A stretch of DNA of 64,000 bases from Superficieibacter sp. 1612_C1 (GCF_015234305.1 NZ_JADGMI010000005.1:186001-250000), one strand, 5' to 3'. Shown: positions 48,938 to 57,864, counted from the stretch's first letter. The notes: generated by a model from the sequence alone, not told the origin. Numbers and translations are program-made.

Positions 48938-48966
48938 AAAAAAGCCCCGAGTCACCGGGGCTTCCA
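48938..48966 (-). terminator. Terminator of chitinase copy 2
   Basis: On the minus strand AAGCCCCGG and CCGGGGCTT-type arms (GCCCCGGTGACTCGGGGC) form a hairpin followed by TTTTTTCCCC, 38 bases after the chitinase stop codon and 24 bases before the next start codon. Expression of the 1014-residue gene would need read-through or its own promoter. Confidence 0.85.
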
Positions 48967-49003
48967 TTTAGCAAAATTCAACAACTATCCGTGCTACGGT
49001 CGA

Positions 49004-51112
49004 TTAGTAAGCGCCGAGGTCAGTCCATGCGCCGCCAGCGCCGCAGTTCAGATCCGGCTGGTTGCCCTGAGACCACCAGTTAACCTGGTAGTTATGGCCT
49101 TTCCAGCTAACGATTTCGAAAGAACCCCAGCTAGCGCCATAAACTTTGGTCGCGTCCCATTCGGCGTAAGGAGCAGCCTTATCGTCCGGCGTGGTATCGG
49201 TCTCTTCTTCTTTATCTTCTTCTTTATCGTCCGGTACCGGGATAACGTCTTCGTCTTCCGGTGCAGGGAGCACGTCGTCTTCTTTCGGCTGCGCGTCTGC
49301 CTGAGCGACAACCGCGGTCAGAACAAAGCGTTGCTGTGTTGACGGCTCACCCCAGCAGTCGCGAACAAAGAGAGTGAACTGGAACTGTGTCTCTTCAGTG
49401 ACCTGCGGCACTTCAAACTCAATGATTTCCGCTGTCTTGTCCGCCACGGTAATGGCAGACGGTACGCCCCAGCTGAAGCTCAGTTCATCTTTATCTTCAT
49501 CAGAAGAGTTCGCCCCGGACAGCTGAACGCGGGAACCGCCCACAACGCGCAGTTCGATGGCCGCTTTCGGCGCATGGTTTACCTTCTGGCCTTCATCTTC
49601 TTCTTTTTCTTCAACGTTGATGCCTTCGAAATAGAACGGCTCCATATCGATGACTTCTTTGCTCAGTTCATAACCCAGACCTTCACGTACCGCGTTAACC
49701 AGCACGCCGTTGTCCTGATCGATTGTCCAGGTAAATACGCCGCCCAGACCCAGATTCGCCGCATACTCGCCCTTGGCTTTAACGGTGCGCGGGGTATCCA
49801 GCGACATGAACAGTTTAGACTGCGGGTTGTACAGATAGTCCGCGTCTGCTTTCTGGTCGGTATAGACGTTGAAGCCGTTACGTCCTTTCTGATTTTCCAG
49901 GTCCAGGTAGTTGTAAATCACGTCGTACCATTCGGAGGTACCGGTTTCAAACGTACCGGTCGTCGAGCCAGTGCCTGGGTTATAAGTCCCTTCCAGCGGG
50001 GAGAAGCTGGTGATTTCGGTGTTGCGGCTGTTACGGGTGTAACCGGCGTAACCGATGTTGATACGCTCAGCCGGGAAGCCTTCCGCCAGCAGGTAGTCAA
50101 CGATAGTTTCAACAGACCAGCCGCCTGCGGTCAGCGCTTTCAGGTTGGTATGATGGGTTACGGTTTCTGCCCACGGCGTACCGAAGAAGTCGTAGGTCAT
50201 GACGTTGACGAAATCCATACCGGACTTCATCAGGGTGTTAACGCCAGCGTAAGCGAGGTTAGCGACAACCGCGGAAGCAGCGATAGAAATTTTCACGTCG
50301 CTACGGCCTGCGGCGTCCAGCTGTTTGCGCACTTCAGCGATCAGCAGGGCAAAGTTCGCACCATCTTCCGGTCCGTACGGGTTGCCGACAGCTTCCACGT
50401 TCGGGTATTCCCAGTCCAGGTCCACGCCGCTGAACATCGGGAACTGCTTGAACAGTTTGACCACGCCTTTAGCAAAAATTTTACGGGAAGCGTCGGAAGC
50501 CGACGTTTCATGGAAGCCGTTACTCATGGTCCAGCCGCCGATGCTCATGGACAGCTCAAGATTATGGCCCTGTTTTTTCGCTTTCGCCTGTAGGTCGCGC
50601 AGACCGCCGAGGAAGCCTTTGGTGTTGGCCTGAGTTACGGTCTTAGGATCGACATCCCAGCCGCTAACGTCGAAACCGACGTTTACGTAAGTCTGGAAAT
50701 CGCCCCACGGATCGAGGAAGGTCGGCTCGTATTTCACTTTACCGCACAGCGCTGCGCCTTCGGCAACAACGTCGCGGTCCAGGCCATCCTGCTTTTTAAA
50801 GCCGGTGATGCCCACAAAACCAACAATAATTTTGTCGTAAGCGGTCGGAGACACATTGTTCAGATCGTAGCCGCGACCACGGTTAAGTTCAGTGTCATCG
50901 CCCTGCAAACGAGAATCGTACTGCGACCAGTCAGTATAGTAGCCAAATACTTTCGGCTTCGATGCGTCAGCTTTGTACTGGTTATAGACAGGTTTCGCGA
51001 CACGAGCAGAGGTGTAGCTCAGTTTACTGTCGTCAATTGCCGGGTTAAAGCCGTCAGCTGCGTTGCTGGTTTCTGTCAGGGTATCGCCCTTAATTAATTT
51101 GCTCTGTGCCAT
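49004..51112 (-). CDS. GH18 chitinase without signal peptide (copy 2, 702 residues)
   Basis: The ATG at 51112 (AAGGAAATAATC before it) gives MAQSKLIKGDTLTETSNAAD, matching copy 1. An upstream ATG-less extension to 51196 is unlikely. The domain order is as in copy 1: hydrophilic N-terminus, GH18 with FSGVDLDWEYP, PKD/Ig-like domain, acidic linker (PVPDDKEEDKEEETDTTPDD) and a CBM5/12-type end (WDATKVYGASWGSFEIVSWKG). It lacks the acidic stretch before the Ig-like domain that copy 1 has, and differs in the loop near FETGTSEWYD. It is divergent from the CadC-like, muramidase and holin genes, with which it probably works. In Salmonella the single chitinase holds this position. Confidence 0.93.
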   Translation of the reverse strand: MAQSKLIKGDTLTETSNAADGFNPAIDDSKLSYTSARVAKPVYNQYKADASKPKVFGYYTDWSQYDSRLQGDDTELNRGRGYDLNNVSPTAYDKIIVGFVGITGFKKQDGLDRDVVAEGAALCGKVKYEPTFLDPWGDFQTYVNVGFDVSGWDVDPKTVTQANTKGFLGGLRDLQAKAKKQGHNLELSMSIGGWTMSNGFHETSASDASRKIFAKGVVKLFKQFPMFSGVDLDWEYPNVEAVGNPYGPEDGANFALLIAEVRKQLDAAGRSDVKISIAASAVVANLAYAGVNTLMKSGMDFVNVMTYDFFGTPWAETVTHHTNLKALTAGGWSVETIVDYLLAEGFPAERINIGYAGYTRNSRNTEITSFSPLEGTYNPGTGSTTGTFETGTSEWYDVIYNYLDLENQKGRNGFNVYTDQKADADYLYNPQSKLFMSLDTPRTVKAKGEYAANLGLGGVFTWTIDQDNGVLVNAVREGLGYELSKEVIDMEPFYFEGINVEEKEEDEGQKVNHAPKAAIELRVVGGSRVQLSGANSSDEDKDELSFSWGVPSAITVADKTAEIIEFEVPQVTEETQFQFTLFVRDCWGEPSTQQRFVLTAVVAQADAQPKEDDVLPAPEDEDVIPVPDDKEEDKEEETDTTPDDKAAPYAEWDATKVYGASWGSFEIVSWKGHNYQVNWWSQGNQPDLNCGAGGAWTDLGAY

Positions 51113-51499
51113 GATTATTTCCTTATGATTTAAAATTAATCGCAGTTCGTTCTGCGGGGTCCATAATCCATCCGCATCGGCCAAATGGCTAATCACAAAA
51201 CATCACATATTCAGGTGATGCTCAAATCACTAAAATAGTGAGATTCCTCAGATAAACATCCCACTCTCATCACGCTAATGACCATCGAGTGAATTAGCAA
51301 AGCCCTGCGCCATGTTATGTATTAAGTTTCATTAAAGTTGATAGTAAACCTCATTTAATAAGGTCACTTTTTTGTGACGTAAGTTGGTTTTCCGGCGTTT
51401 AACTCAATAAAATCATTGGGAAATAATGGATTGAGCAAATTCTTATAATTAATATCAGTCGCACTCAAAACAGGATGTAAATTTCTAAAGGATGACGTT
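51113..51499. promoter_or_regulatory. Divergent control region between chitinase copy 2 and the CadC-like gene
   Basis: A 387-base AT-rich stretch with no credible gene. It contains the element at 51187-51207 that is shared with chitinase copy 1. It must hold the promoters of both the chitinase and the CadC-like/muramidase pair, and is the obvious target for the linked LysR and CadC-like regulators. Confidence 0.6.
51187..51207 (-). promoter_or_regulatory. Conserved element before chitinase copy 2
   Basis: The partner of the element at 36265-36285: 19 of 21 bases agree, including TTTGTGATTAGCC, 75 bases before the ATG. Confidence 0.6.
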
Positions 51500-51946
51500 A
51501 TGAAAACCTACATGATCAATAACAATTGTATCTACAATGAAAGGAATCATGAGTTAAGAAGTATCTCGAATTCGCTGGTTATCAAAATGACCGCAATGCG
51601 TGCAAGATGCCTTAGCTTTATTATTGAGAACGCACAAATGGATGTGATTGAACGCCAGCAGCTCACCACGGCGCTATGGGGAAGTCGGGGGAACTTCGTT
51701 AATGATGCCAATTTAACGCAGATACTCTATCTCATTCGTCGCGATCTAAAATCATTAGGAGTGAATGATTTTTTGATTACCGTGCCGCGAAAAGGCATTC
51801 AGGTTAATAACCAGATTCCGGTAAAACCAATAGACAATAAAACAGGCAAACGCTGGGCATGGCTAAATAAAACGCCAGTTAAAGTCATGCTTACCGTTGC
51901 TGCCGCTGCCGTATTAGCAGCCGCCTGTTATGTGAATATCCACTAA
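51500..51946 (+). CDS. Short membrane-anchored CadC/ToxR-like regulator
   Basis: The 148-residue protein has an N-terminal winged-helix DNA-binding domain of the OmpR/CadC type (residues about 5-105; LSFIIENAQMDVIERQQLTTALWG, NLTQILYLIRRDLKSLGV, VPRKGIQVN) and a single membrane segment at about 125-144 (VMLTVAAAAVLAAACYV) that ends only four residues before the C-terminus. It therefore lacks the periplasmic sensor domain of CadC and ToxR. AAAGGATG precedes the ATG. The muramidase gene starts 19 bases downstream. A ToxR-like regulator of exoprotein production (RoeA) is known in Yersinia entomophaga. Confidence 0.85.
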   Translation: MKTYMINNNCIYNERNHELRSISNSLVIKMTAMRARCLSFIIENAQMDVIERQQLTTALWGSRGNFVNDANLTQILYLIRRDLKSLGVNDFLITVPRKGIQVNNQIPVKPIDNKTGKRWAWLNKTPVKVMLTVAAAAVLAAACYVNIH

Positions 51947-51964
51947 TATTGTTGAGGTGAAAAA

Positions 51965-52498
51965 ATGAATCCAGTTATTGACGGCATTTTAATGACAGAA
52001 GGCAGTTACACAAATAACCCTAACGATCGGGGCGGCGCAACCAATTGGGGAATTACCGAAGCGACAGCGCGTGCGAACGGTTATCAGGGCGATATGCGGG
52101 ATATGACGCGCGCAGAAGCGTACTCTATACTCGAAAATAATTACTGGATAAAACCGGGCTTTGAACTTATTTCGCAGATTTCCTGGCCAGTTGCTTTTGA
52201 ACTCTGCGATGCCGCTGTGAACATTGGACCGCGGCTTCCCTGCCTGTGGTTGCAGCGCTGGCTGAATGCCCTGAACCGCGAGCAGAAAAATTATCAGGAT
52301 ATTAAAGTTGATGGTCACATCGGACCTATGACCATTACCGCCTTGCAGGTCTTCATCGCCTGGCGCGGCAGAGAGGGCGAGCATGTGCTGGTCGAAGCGC
52401 TGAACTGTAGCCAGGGTGCCTACTACCTGAATATTACGGAAGAAAGACCGCAAAATGAAGATTTCATCTACGGATGGATTAAAAACCGGGTAACGTAA
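51965..52498 (+). CDS. GH108 N-acetylmuramidase (TtsA/endolysin-like)
   Basis: The 177-residue protein has the GH108 signature: MTEGSYTNNPNDRGGATNWGIT, where Glu12 is the expected catalytic acid, followed by a C-terminal peptidoglycan-binding part (LDVDGHIGPMT-type, here KVDGHIGPMTITALQVF). It has no signal peptide, like phage endolysins, so it needs a holin or other route to the cell wall. Relatives include Salmonella Typhi TtsA, which releases typhoid toxin, and the STM0016 protein beside the Salmonella chitinase. It is co-directional with the CadC-like gene and convergent with the holin-like gene. Confidence 0.9.
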   Translation: MNPVIDGILMTEGSYTNNPNDRGGATNWGITEATARANGYQGDMRDMTRAEAYSILENNYWIKPGFELISQISWPVAFELCDAAVNIGPRLPCLWLQRWLNALNREQKNYQDIKVDGHIGPMTITALQVFIAWRGREGEHVLVEALNCSQGAYYLNITEERPQNEDFIYGWIKNRVT

Positions 52499-52551
52499 AA
52501 AACGAAAAAATGCATTGCTACGCCTTTGCGTAGCAATATAAAAACGAGCGG

Positions 52552-52586
52552 TATAAGGCTCAGCAATGAGCCTTATATTTTTATTT
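52552..52586. terminator. Terminator between muramidase and holin-like genes
   Basis: ATAAGGCT and AGCCTTAT form a stem followed by ATTTTTATTTT on the plus strand. It overlaps the last codons of the convergent holin-like gene. A second hairpin (ATTGCTACGC ... GCGTAGCAAT, about 52513-52538) lies just before it. Confidence 0.8.
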
Positions 52587-52928
52587 TATGATACTGTTAT
52601 CTTCGATGGTTTTCTTTAGCTTATCGCCGAGGAATTTAAGTATCGGCGCGGCAAATACGCCACCAATACCGGCGGCCAGTAAAATCATATTGAAGCTTAG
52701 CCCTTTTTCAATCGCGATAGCGCTTAATAAAAAACTGGTAAAGCAGGAGATCACAATTTGCGTAAGACAGCTCATAATGCTTTTATGCATTGGTTCCGTC
52801 TTTTTCCTGTTGGACTTTAACAGATAACTGACAAAACCGCCCCACGCGCCCGTCGCGACAACGGTTAATAAAATTTCCATCTCCAGAAGTACAACTTCTG
52901 AGGTTTCTAAATGATTGGGAATAGACAT
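52581..52928 (-). CDS. Holin-like three-helix membrane protein (LydA/superfamily III type)
   Basis: The 115-residue protein has three hydrophobic segments at about 17-36, 52-73 and 79-99, then a charged tail, the typical layout of phage holins of the LydA/superfamily III type. I start it at the ATG at 52928, with AGGAAGTT before it, instead of an upstream ATG. It faces the GH108 muramidase gene end to end. With that enzyme it would form the pore that lets the endolysin or the signal-less chitinases leave the cytoplasm. No phage structural genes are nearby, so it is not part of a prophage. Confidence 0.8.
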   Translation of the reverse strand: MSIPNHLETSEVVLLEMEILLTVVATGAWGGFVSYLLKSNRKKTEPMHKSIMSCLTQIVISCFTSFLLSAIAIEKGLSFNMILLAAGIGGVFAAPILKFLGDKLKKTIEDNSIIK

Positions 52929-53045
52929 TTTAACTTCCTGTATTGAAATGACATGGTAGGAATGTAATAAAAATAGCGCTAAAGCCGTAATCAAACCGCA
53001 TCATTAAATACCAATTTTTATCACTCGTCCCTGAAGGTACTACTC

Positions 53046-53993
53046 CTAACGTCTGAATGAGGAAAGGGTATGAAGCATATCTACCAATTCCTTTACGTCC
53101 TGTTTTTTACTGCTTTTATTATTCCATGAAGCATAAACATTCAGCGGTTTAAAAACCAATTGCGGCGGTGGCTGGACCATTTTAATCGCATAGCGGCGCT
53201 GATTTTTATAAAAAAGCGCCAGCTTTAAAGGTAATATGGCAATTAATGAGGTACGCTCAACGATACTGATGATGCCGCTGATGGAATCACTGCGGTAGCC
53301 CTTCACCCGGTACCCCTTATACTCGTCATTTTTTTCATGCAGATCGTCATCATTGATCATAATGGGTGAGAAGAGTCCAGATTGATAGACAGCATGACGT
53401 GCAGAATAAAAGCTGTGCAGCGTGAGCTGCGACAACTCGCCAAGCAGATTGTCGGCGCTACAGATGCAGACGAAGTTTTTAAAGCTGTCGATAAGTTGGT
53501 TTTCGATACCCGGCTCGATGATAGTGTCGGGGCTGATAACAAGATCGCAATCACCGACTATCAAATGTTCTTTGAGAGTATCTTTATGTATATTTCTGGC
53601 AGAGAAATGACGCAGAGAGAATCGCTCAAAAATATCATCTTCATATAACTGTGACAGATAATAGTTTTCAGCGATCTCACTACCAAGCACGGTGATTTTC
53701 TGGCTGCGCGTACTCGTCTCTTCGGGGACAAAGGTATCATTTACCAGCGCCATAGCCTGACGAAAAGCCTGATGGATCTCGATGGCTTTTGCCGTGGGAA
53801 CCAGACCATCTTTGCTTCTGACAAATAATTCTTGCTGATAAAAGCTCTGCAAACGGGACAGTGCCAGAGAAATAGCAGCAGGCGTAACGGATAATCTTTT
53901 GGAGGCTTTGGTGGCATTGCCTGCCGATATGACAGCGTCAAGGACTTTGATTAAATTATAATCAAAGTGCTTGTTGGCACCTTTTGAGCCCAT
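53046..53993 (-). CDS. LysR-family regulator next to the holin-like gene
   Basis: The 315-residue protein has an N-terminal LysR helix-turn-helix (FDYNLIKVLDAVISAGNATKASKRLSVTPAAISLALSRLQ) and a periplasmic-binding-protein-like effector domain. It lies upstream of the holin-like gene on the same strand, 117 bases apart. In Serratia marcescens the LysR regulator ChiR controls chitinases and their ChiWXYZ secretion genes, and Salmonella has a LysR gene at the corresponding place (STM0014), so a similar role is likely. Confidence 0.88.
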   Translation of the reverse strand: MGSKGANKHFDYNLIKVLDAVISAGNATKASKRLSVTPAAISLALSRLQSFYQQELFVRSKDGLVPTAKAIEIHQAFRQAMALVNDTFVPEETSTRSQKITVLGSEIAENYYLSQLYEDDIFERFSLRHFSARNIHKDTLKEHLIVGDCDLVISPDTIIEPGIENQLIDSFKNFVCICSADNLLGELSQLTLHSFYSARHAVYQSGLFSPIMINDDDLHEKNDEYKGYRVKGYRSDSISGIISIVERTSLIAILPLKLALFYKNQRRYAIKMVQPPPQLVFKPLNVYASWNNKSSKKQDVKELVDMLHTLSSFRR

Positions 53994-54336
53994 CCATTGT
54001 CAGCCTCTTAAATTTAAAAAATGCAATATAGATAATACTCAAAATAAAGCAAATAACAGTTTATCAAAAGAATAATAAATTATTACGATGAGAGACATCG
54101 TTTTTTTATAAACAATAAATCCACAAAATGTTTCATATAAACCAACAACTCTATTTAGCTAAACAACATATCATTTTTAATAAAACTTAATATATCTGCC
54201 TCTTTCGCGGCGGTACTGAAACCTGAACGTCAGGGATACAGGCCGTTCTGCGGGCGGACGCTGGCCGACTCAGTAATAAACAGGCAAAAAAAAGCCTGAG
54301 AGTGAACTCTCAGGCCGATGAATTGCCGGGATGATA
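53994..54336. other. AT-rich gap between the LysR gene and dnaJ
   Basis: A 343-base stretch with no credible gene. It contains the upstream region of the LysR gene and, at 54286-54315, the dnaKJ terminator. The rest is unusually AT-rich (many runs of TAAA and ATAT), consistent with the boundary of an acquired block. Confidence 0.5.
54286..54315 (-). terminator. dnaKJ terminator
   Basis: On the minus strand GCCTGAGAG and CTCTCAGGC form a nine-pair stem followed by TTTTTTTT, 22 bases after the dnaJ stop codon. Confidence 0.92.
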
Positions 54337-55473
54337 TTAACGCGTCAAATCATCAAAAAACTTTTTTACACCATCAAAGAAGCTTTTAGAGCGGGGGCTG
54401 TTATGTTCGCCCGTCGGACCGCCAAAACTGTCCTGCAACTCTTTCAGTAGCTGTTTCTGCTTGTCATTAAGACCTACCGGCGTTTCGACAACCACGCGGC
54501 ACAGCAAATCGCCCTGTGCCCCGCCGCGCACGGATTTCACCCCTTTGCCGCGCATACGGAACAGTTTACCGGTCTGGGTTTCACCCGGCACTTTCAGCTT
54601 CACGCGGCCATCCAGGGTCGGCACTTCGATTTCACCGCCCAGCGCCGCCATGGCGAAGTTGATCGGCACTTCACAATACAGGTTGTTGCCTTCGCGTTCG
54701 AAGATCGGATGCTGTTTCACCTGTACCTGAACGTACAGATCGCCCGCTGGCGCACCGTGCTCGCCCGCTTCGCCTTCACCTGACAGACGGATACGGTCGC
54801 CGGTATCCACACCTGCCGGAATTTTAACCGACAGCGTTTTGCTTTTCTCGACGCGCCCGTGACCGTGGCACTTATGGCACGGATCTTTGATCAGCGTACC
54901 GCGGCCCTGACAGTGCGGACAGGCCTGCTGTACGGCAAAGAAGCCCTGACGCATCTGCACCTGGCCGGAACCATGACAGGTCGGGCAGGTCTGCGGCTGC
55001 GTGCCGGGTTTGGCTCCGCTACCGTGGCAGATATCACACTCTTCCAGCGTCGGAATGCGAATTTCTTTGGTGACGCCGCGTACCGCTTCTTCCAGCGTCA
55101 GTTCCATGTTGTAGCGCAGATCGGCTCCGCGTGAAGCCCGCTGGCGACCACGGCCGCCGCCAAAGATATCGCCAAACACGTCGCCAAAGATATCGCCGAA
55201 GTCAGCACCGCCGCCGCCGAAACCGCCACCGCCGCCCATGCCGCCCTGTTCGAACGCGGCGTGGCCGTACTGATCGTAAGCCGCACGCTTCTGGGCGTCG
55301 GTCAGGATTTCGTACGCTTCTTTAATTTCTTTAAATTTGGCTTCAGCTTCTTTATCACCCTGGTTACGGTCCGGGTGATATTTCATCGCCAGGCGTTTGT
55401 ACGCCTTTTTGATTTCACGCTCTTCCGCCGTCCGGGAAACGCCTAAAATCTCGTAATAATCTTGTTTCGCCAT
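54337..55473 (-). CDS. dnaJ: Hsp40 co-chaperone DnaJ
   Basis: The 378-residue protein has the J domain with HPD ([10 protein letters not shown]), a Gly/Phe-rich region ([17 protein letters not shown]), four zinc-finger repeats ([32 protein letters not shown]) and the C-terminal substrate domains. It delivers clients to DnaK and stimulates its ATPase. It follows dnaK on the same strand after 85 bases. Confidence 0.98.
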   Translation of the reverse strand: MAKQDYYEILGVSRTAEEREIKKAYKRLAMKYHPDRNQGDKEAEAKFKEIKEAYEILTDAQKRAAYDQYGHAAFEQGGMGGGGGFGGGGADFGDIFGDVFGDIFGGGRGRQRASRGADLRYNMELTLEEAVRGVTKEIRIPTLEECDICHGSGAKPGTQPQTCPTCHGSGQVQMRQGFFAVQQACPHCQGRGTLIKDPCHKCHGHGRVEKSKTLSVKIPAGVDTGDRIRLSGEGEAGEHGAPAGDLYVQVQVKQHPIFEREGNNLYCEVPINFAMAALGGEIEVPTLDGRVKLKVPGETQTGKLFRMRGKGVKSVRGGAQGDLLCRVVVETPVGLNDKQKQLLKELQDSFGGPTGEHNSPRSKSFFDGVKKFFDDLTR

Positions 55474-55558
55474 TGTCTTTTTCAGCCCCTAACATGCGAG
55501 CACGGGCGGAGAGGAAACCTCTTCGCCCGTGCCAGTTCATAACCCATTCAAAGGGCGA

Positions 55559-57472
55559 TTATTTTTTGTCTTTTACTTCTTCAAACTCAGCGTCGACCAC
55601 ATCGTCATCCTGCGCGTTGTTTGCAGAAGCATCAGCGCCAGCCTGCTGCTGTGCGTGCTGCTGCTGAGCGATTTCCATCAGCTTCTGGGAAACCTGAGCC
55701 AGCGCCTGCATCTTCGCTTCGATATCCGCTTTGTCTTCGCCTTTCAGCGATGTTTCCAGCGCGCTCAGCGCAGACTCGATAGCGGTTTTGTCATCTGCCG
55801 GCAACTGATCGCCCGCTTCTTCAACCTGCTTACGGGTGCTGTGCAGCAGATGATCGCCCTGGTTACGGGTCTGAACCAGCTCTTCGAACTTACGGTCAGA
55901 TTCCGCGTTGGCTTCCGCTTCGCGGACCATCTTCGCGATCTCGTCTTCGTTCAGACCAGAAGACGCCTTGATGGTGATCTTCTGCTCTTTACCGCTGTTT
56001 TTGTCTTTCGCGGAAACGTGCAGGATACCGTCAGCATCAATGTCGAAGGTCACTTCGATCTGCGGCATACCGCGCGGCGCAGGCTGAATACCATCGAGGT
56101 TAAACTGACCCAGATCTTTGTTATCAGCGGCGCGTTTACGCTCACCCTGTAGCACATGGATGGTTACCGCAGACTGGTTGTCTTCCGCAGTCGAGAACAC
56201 CTGGCTGTGCTTGGTCGGGATGGTGGTGTTTTTGCTGATCAGCGCCGTCATCACGCCGCCCATGGTTTCGATACCCAGCGACAGCGGGGTAACGTCCAGC
56301 AGCAGTACGTCTTTCACTTCACCGGTCAGTACACCACCCTGAACTGCGGCACCAATCGCCACCGCTTCATCCGGGTTAACGTCTTTACGCGGCTCTTTAC
56401 CGAAGAACTCAGCAACTTTTTTCTGCACCATCGGCATACGCGTCTGGCCACCGACCAGGATCACGTCCTGAACGTCAGAGACGGACAGACCCGCATCCTG
56501 CAATGCCACTTTCAGCGGCTCGATAGAACGGTTCACCAGGTCTTCGACCAGGCTTTCCAGTTTCGCACGCGTCACTTTAATGTTCATGTGTTTCGGACCG
56601 GTCGCATCCGCAGTGATATACGGCAGGTTGACGTCGGTCTGCTGCGCGGAAGACAGCTCGATTTTCGCTTTTTCTGCCGCTTCTTTCAGACGCTGCATCG
56701 CCAGCGGGTCGTTACGCAGGTCGATGCCCTGATCTTTCTTAAATTCTTCAACCAGGTAGTTGATCATACGGCTGTCGAAGTCTTCACCGCCCAGGTGGGT
56801 ATCACCGTTGGTGGCCAGTACTTCGAAGGTTTTTTCGCCGTCAACATCGTCGATTTCGATAATAGAGATATCGAACGTACCGCCACCGAGGTCATATACC
56901 GCGATAGTACGGTTGCCGACTTCTTTATCCAGACCGTAGGCCAGTGCGGCAGCGGTCGGTTCGTTGATGATACGTTTGACTTCCAGACCGGCGATACGGC
57001 CCGCGTCTTTGGTTGCCTGACGCTGAGCATCGTTAAAGTAGGCCGGTACGGTGATAACCGCTTCAGTTACCGTCTCACCCAGGTAATCTTCTGCCGTTTT
57101 CTTCATTTTCTTCAGCACTTCAGCAGAGATCTGCGGCGGTGCCATTTTCTGGCCTTTAACATCAAGCCATGCGTCACCGTTATCGGCGGCGATGATTTTG
57201 TACGGCATGATGGATACATCACGCTGCACTTCTTCGTCCTGGAAGCGGCGGCCAATCAGGCGTTTAATCGCAAACAGGGTGTTTTGCGGGTTTGTCACTG
57301 CCTGACGCTTAGCCGGCTGACCAACCAGAGTTTCACCATCCTGCGTATATGCAATGATAGAAGGCGTTGTGCGGTCGCCCTCTGCGTTCTCCAGCACACG
57401 TGCCGTCGTGCCATCCATAATCGCTATACAAGAGTTAGTTGTACCCAGGTCGATACCAATAATTTTACCCAT
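55559..57472 (-). CDS. dnaK: Hsp70 chaperone DnaK
   Basis: The 637-residue protein is nearly identical to E. coli DnaK (638). The ATPase domain starts [17 protein letters not shown] and has the [12 protein letters not shown]-type phosphate loop; the substrate domain begins after the [19 protein letters not shown] linker; the end is EFEEVKDKK. DnaK folds proteins with DnaJ and GrpE and also senses heat shock by binding sigma-32. A sigma-32 promoter lies upstream. Confidence 0.98.
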   Translation of the reverse strand: MGKIIGIDLGTTNSCIAIMDGTTARVLENAEGDRTTPSIIAYTQDGETLVGQPAKRQAVTNPQNTLFAIKRLIGRRFQDEEVQRDVSIMPYKIIAADNGDAWLDVKGQKMAPPQISAEVLKKMKKTAEDYLGETVTEAVITVPAYFNDAQRQATKDAGRIAGLEVKRIINEPTAAALAYGLDKEVGNRTIAVYDLGGGTFDISIIEIDDVDGEKTFEVLATNGDTHLGGEDFDSRMINYLVEEFKKDQGIDLRNDPLAMQRLKEAAEKAKIELSSAQQTDVNLPYITADATGPKHMNIKVTRAKLESLVEDLVNRSIEPLKVALQDAGLSVSDVQDVILVGGQTRMPMVQKKVAEFFGKEPRKDVNPDEAVAIGAAVQGGVLTGEVKDVLLLDVTPLSLGIETMGGVMTALISKNTTIPTKHSQVFSTAEDNQSAVTIHVLQGERKRAADNKDLGQFNLDGIQPAPRGMPQIEVTFDIDADGILHVSAKDKNSGKEQKITIKASSGLNEDEIAKMVREAEANAESDRKFEELVQTRNQGDHLLHSTRKQVEEAGDQLPADDKTAIESALSALETSLKGEDKADIEAKMQALAQVSQKLMEIAQQQHAQQQAGADASANNAQDDDVVDAEFEEVKDKK

Positions 57473-57864
57473 CTAAACGTCTCCACTAAAAATTCGGTCA
57501 TCATGTGGTTGTGAACCTGTAATAAGGGCGAAACGTGCGGTTTCAACTGCCTTAAATCGTTTTTTTTCAGGTTCACTCACTGCGGTTGACTACAAGATGG
57601 GGTCGCCGCGACCTGCATCAAGGGGGGAAGTGAAAAAAATTTTGCCGATCGGGATCGTCTCAGACAGCTCACTGGCTCCAGCGCAAGCGTTCCGCTCGCC
57701 GGCGATAAGCAATACATTCATAGCGTGAATATAAATAACAAATACATTCCCATGACTTTTGAAATAAATGGAAAGCATTGCGAACTCGAAGGAAAAAGAC
57801 ATTAAGTGTTAAAATAAAGGGCCCCGCTAAAGCGCCATTGAATGCATTTTACAAAGGAATAAAA
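57473..57864. promoter_or_regulatory. dnaK-yaaI divergent intergenic region
   Basis: This 392-base stretch contains the sigma-32 promoter and a long dnaK leader. The remainder towards yaaI has no recognisable gene. No structured RNA could be assigned by eye. Confidence 0.55.
57595..57624 (-). promoter_or_regulatory. Sigma-32 heat-shock promoter of dnaKJ
   Basis: On the minus strand CCCTTGATG (-35, 57624-57616) is followed after 13 bases by CCCCATCT (-10, 57602-57595). These are near-consensus sigma-32 elements with the spacing of E. coli dnaK P1. The distance to the ATG is about 120 bases. Confidence 0.9.

Noticed and set aside
34033-51112. Chitinases inactive because the DxxDxDxE motif starts with Ser
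   Set aside because: The essential Asp-x-Asp-x-Glu residues are intact in both copies, and the same substitution in both suggests a subfamily feature rather than decay.
51113-51196. Longer N-terminus for chitinase copy 2 that might include a signal peptide
   Set aside because: The extension is hydrophilic with no hydrophobic core, and the ATG at 51112 has a good ribosome-binding site and matches the start of copy 1.
51965-52928. Endolysin plus holin-like genes as a prophage remnant
   Set aside because: No integrase, structural, terminase or attachment-site signs are nearby, and the neighbours (chitinase, CadC-like, LysR) match the chitinase locus of Salmonella.
56156-57514. A 452-codon open frame on the strand opposite dnaK
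   Set aside because: Long antisense frames opposite dnaK are a known coding-bias artefact; dnaK on the minus strand is unmistakable and fills the region.
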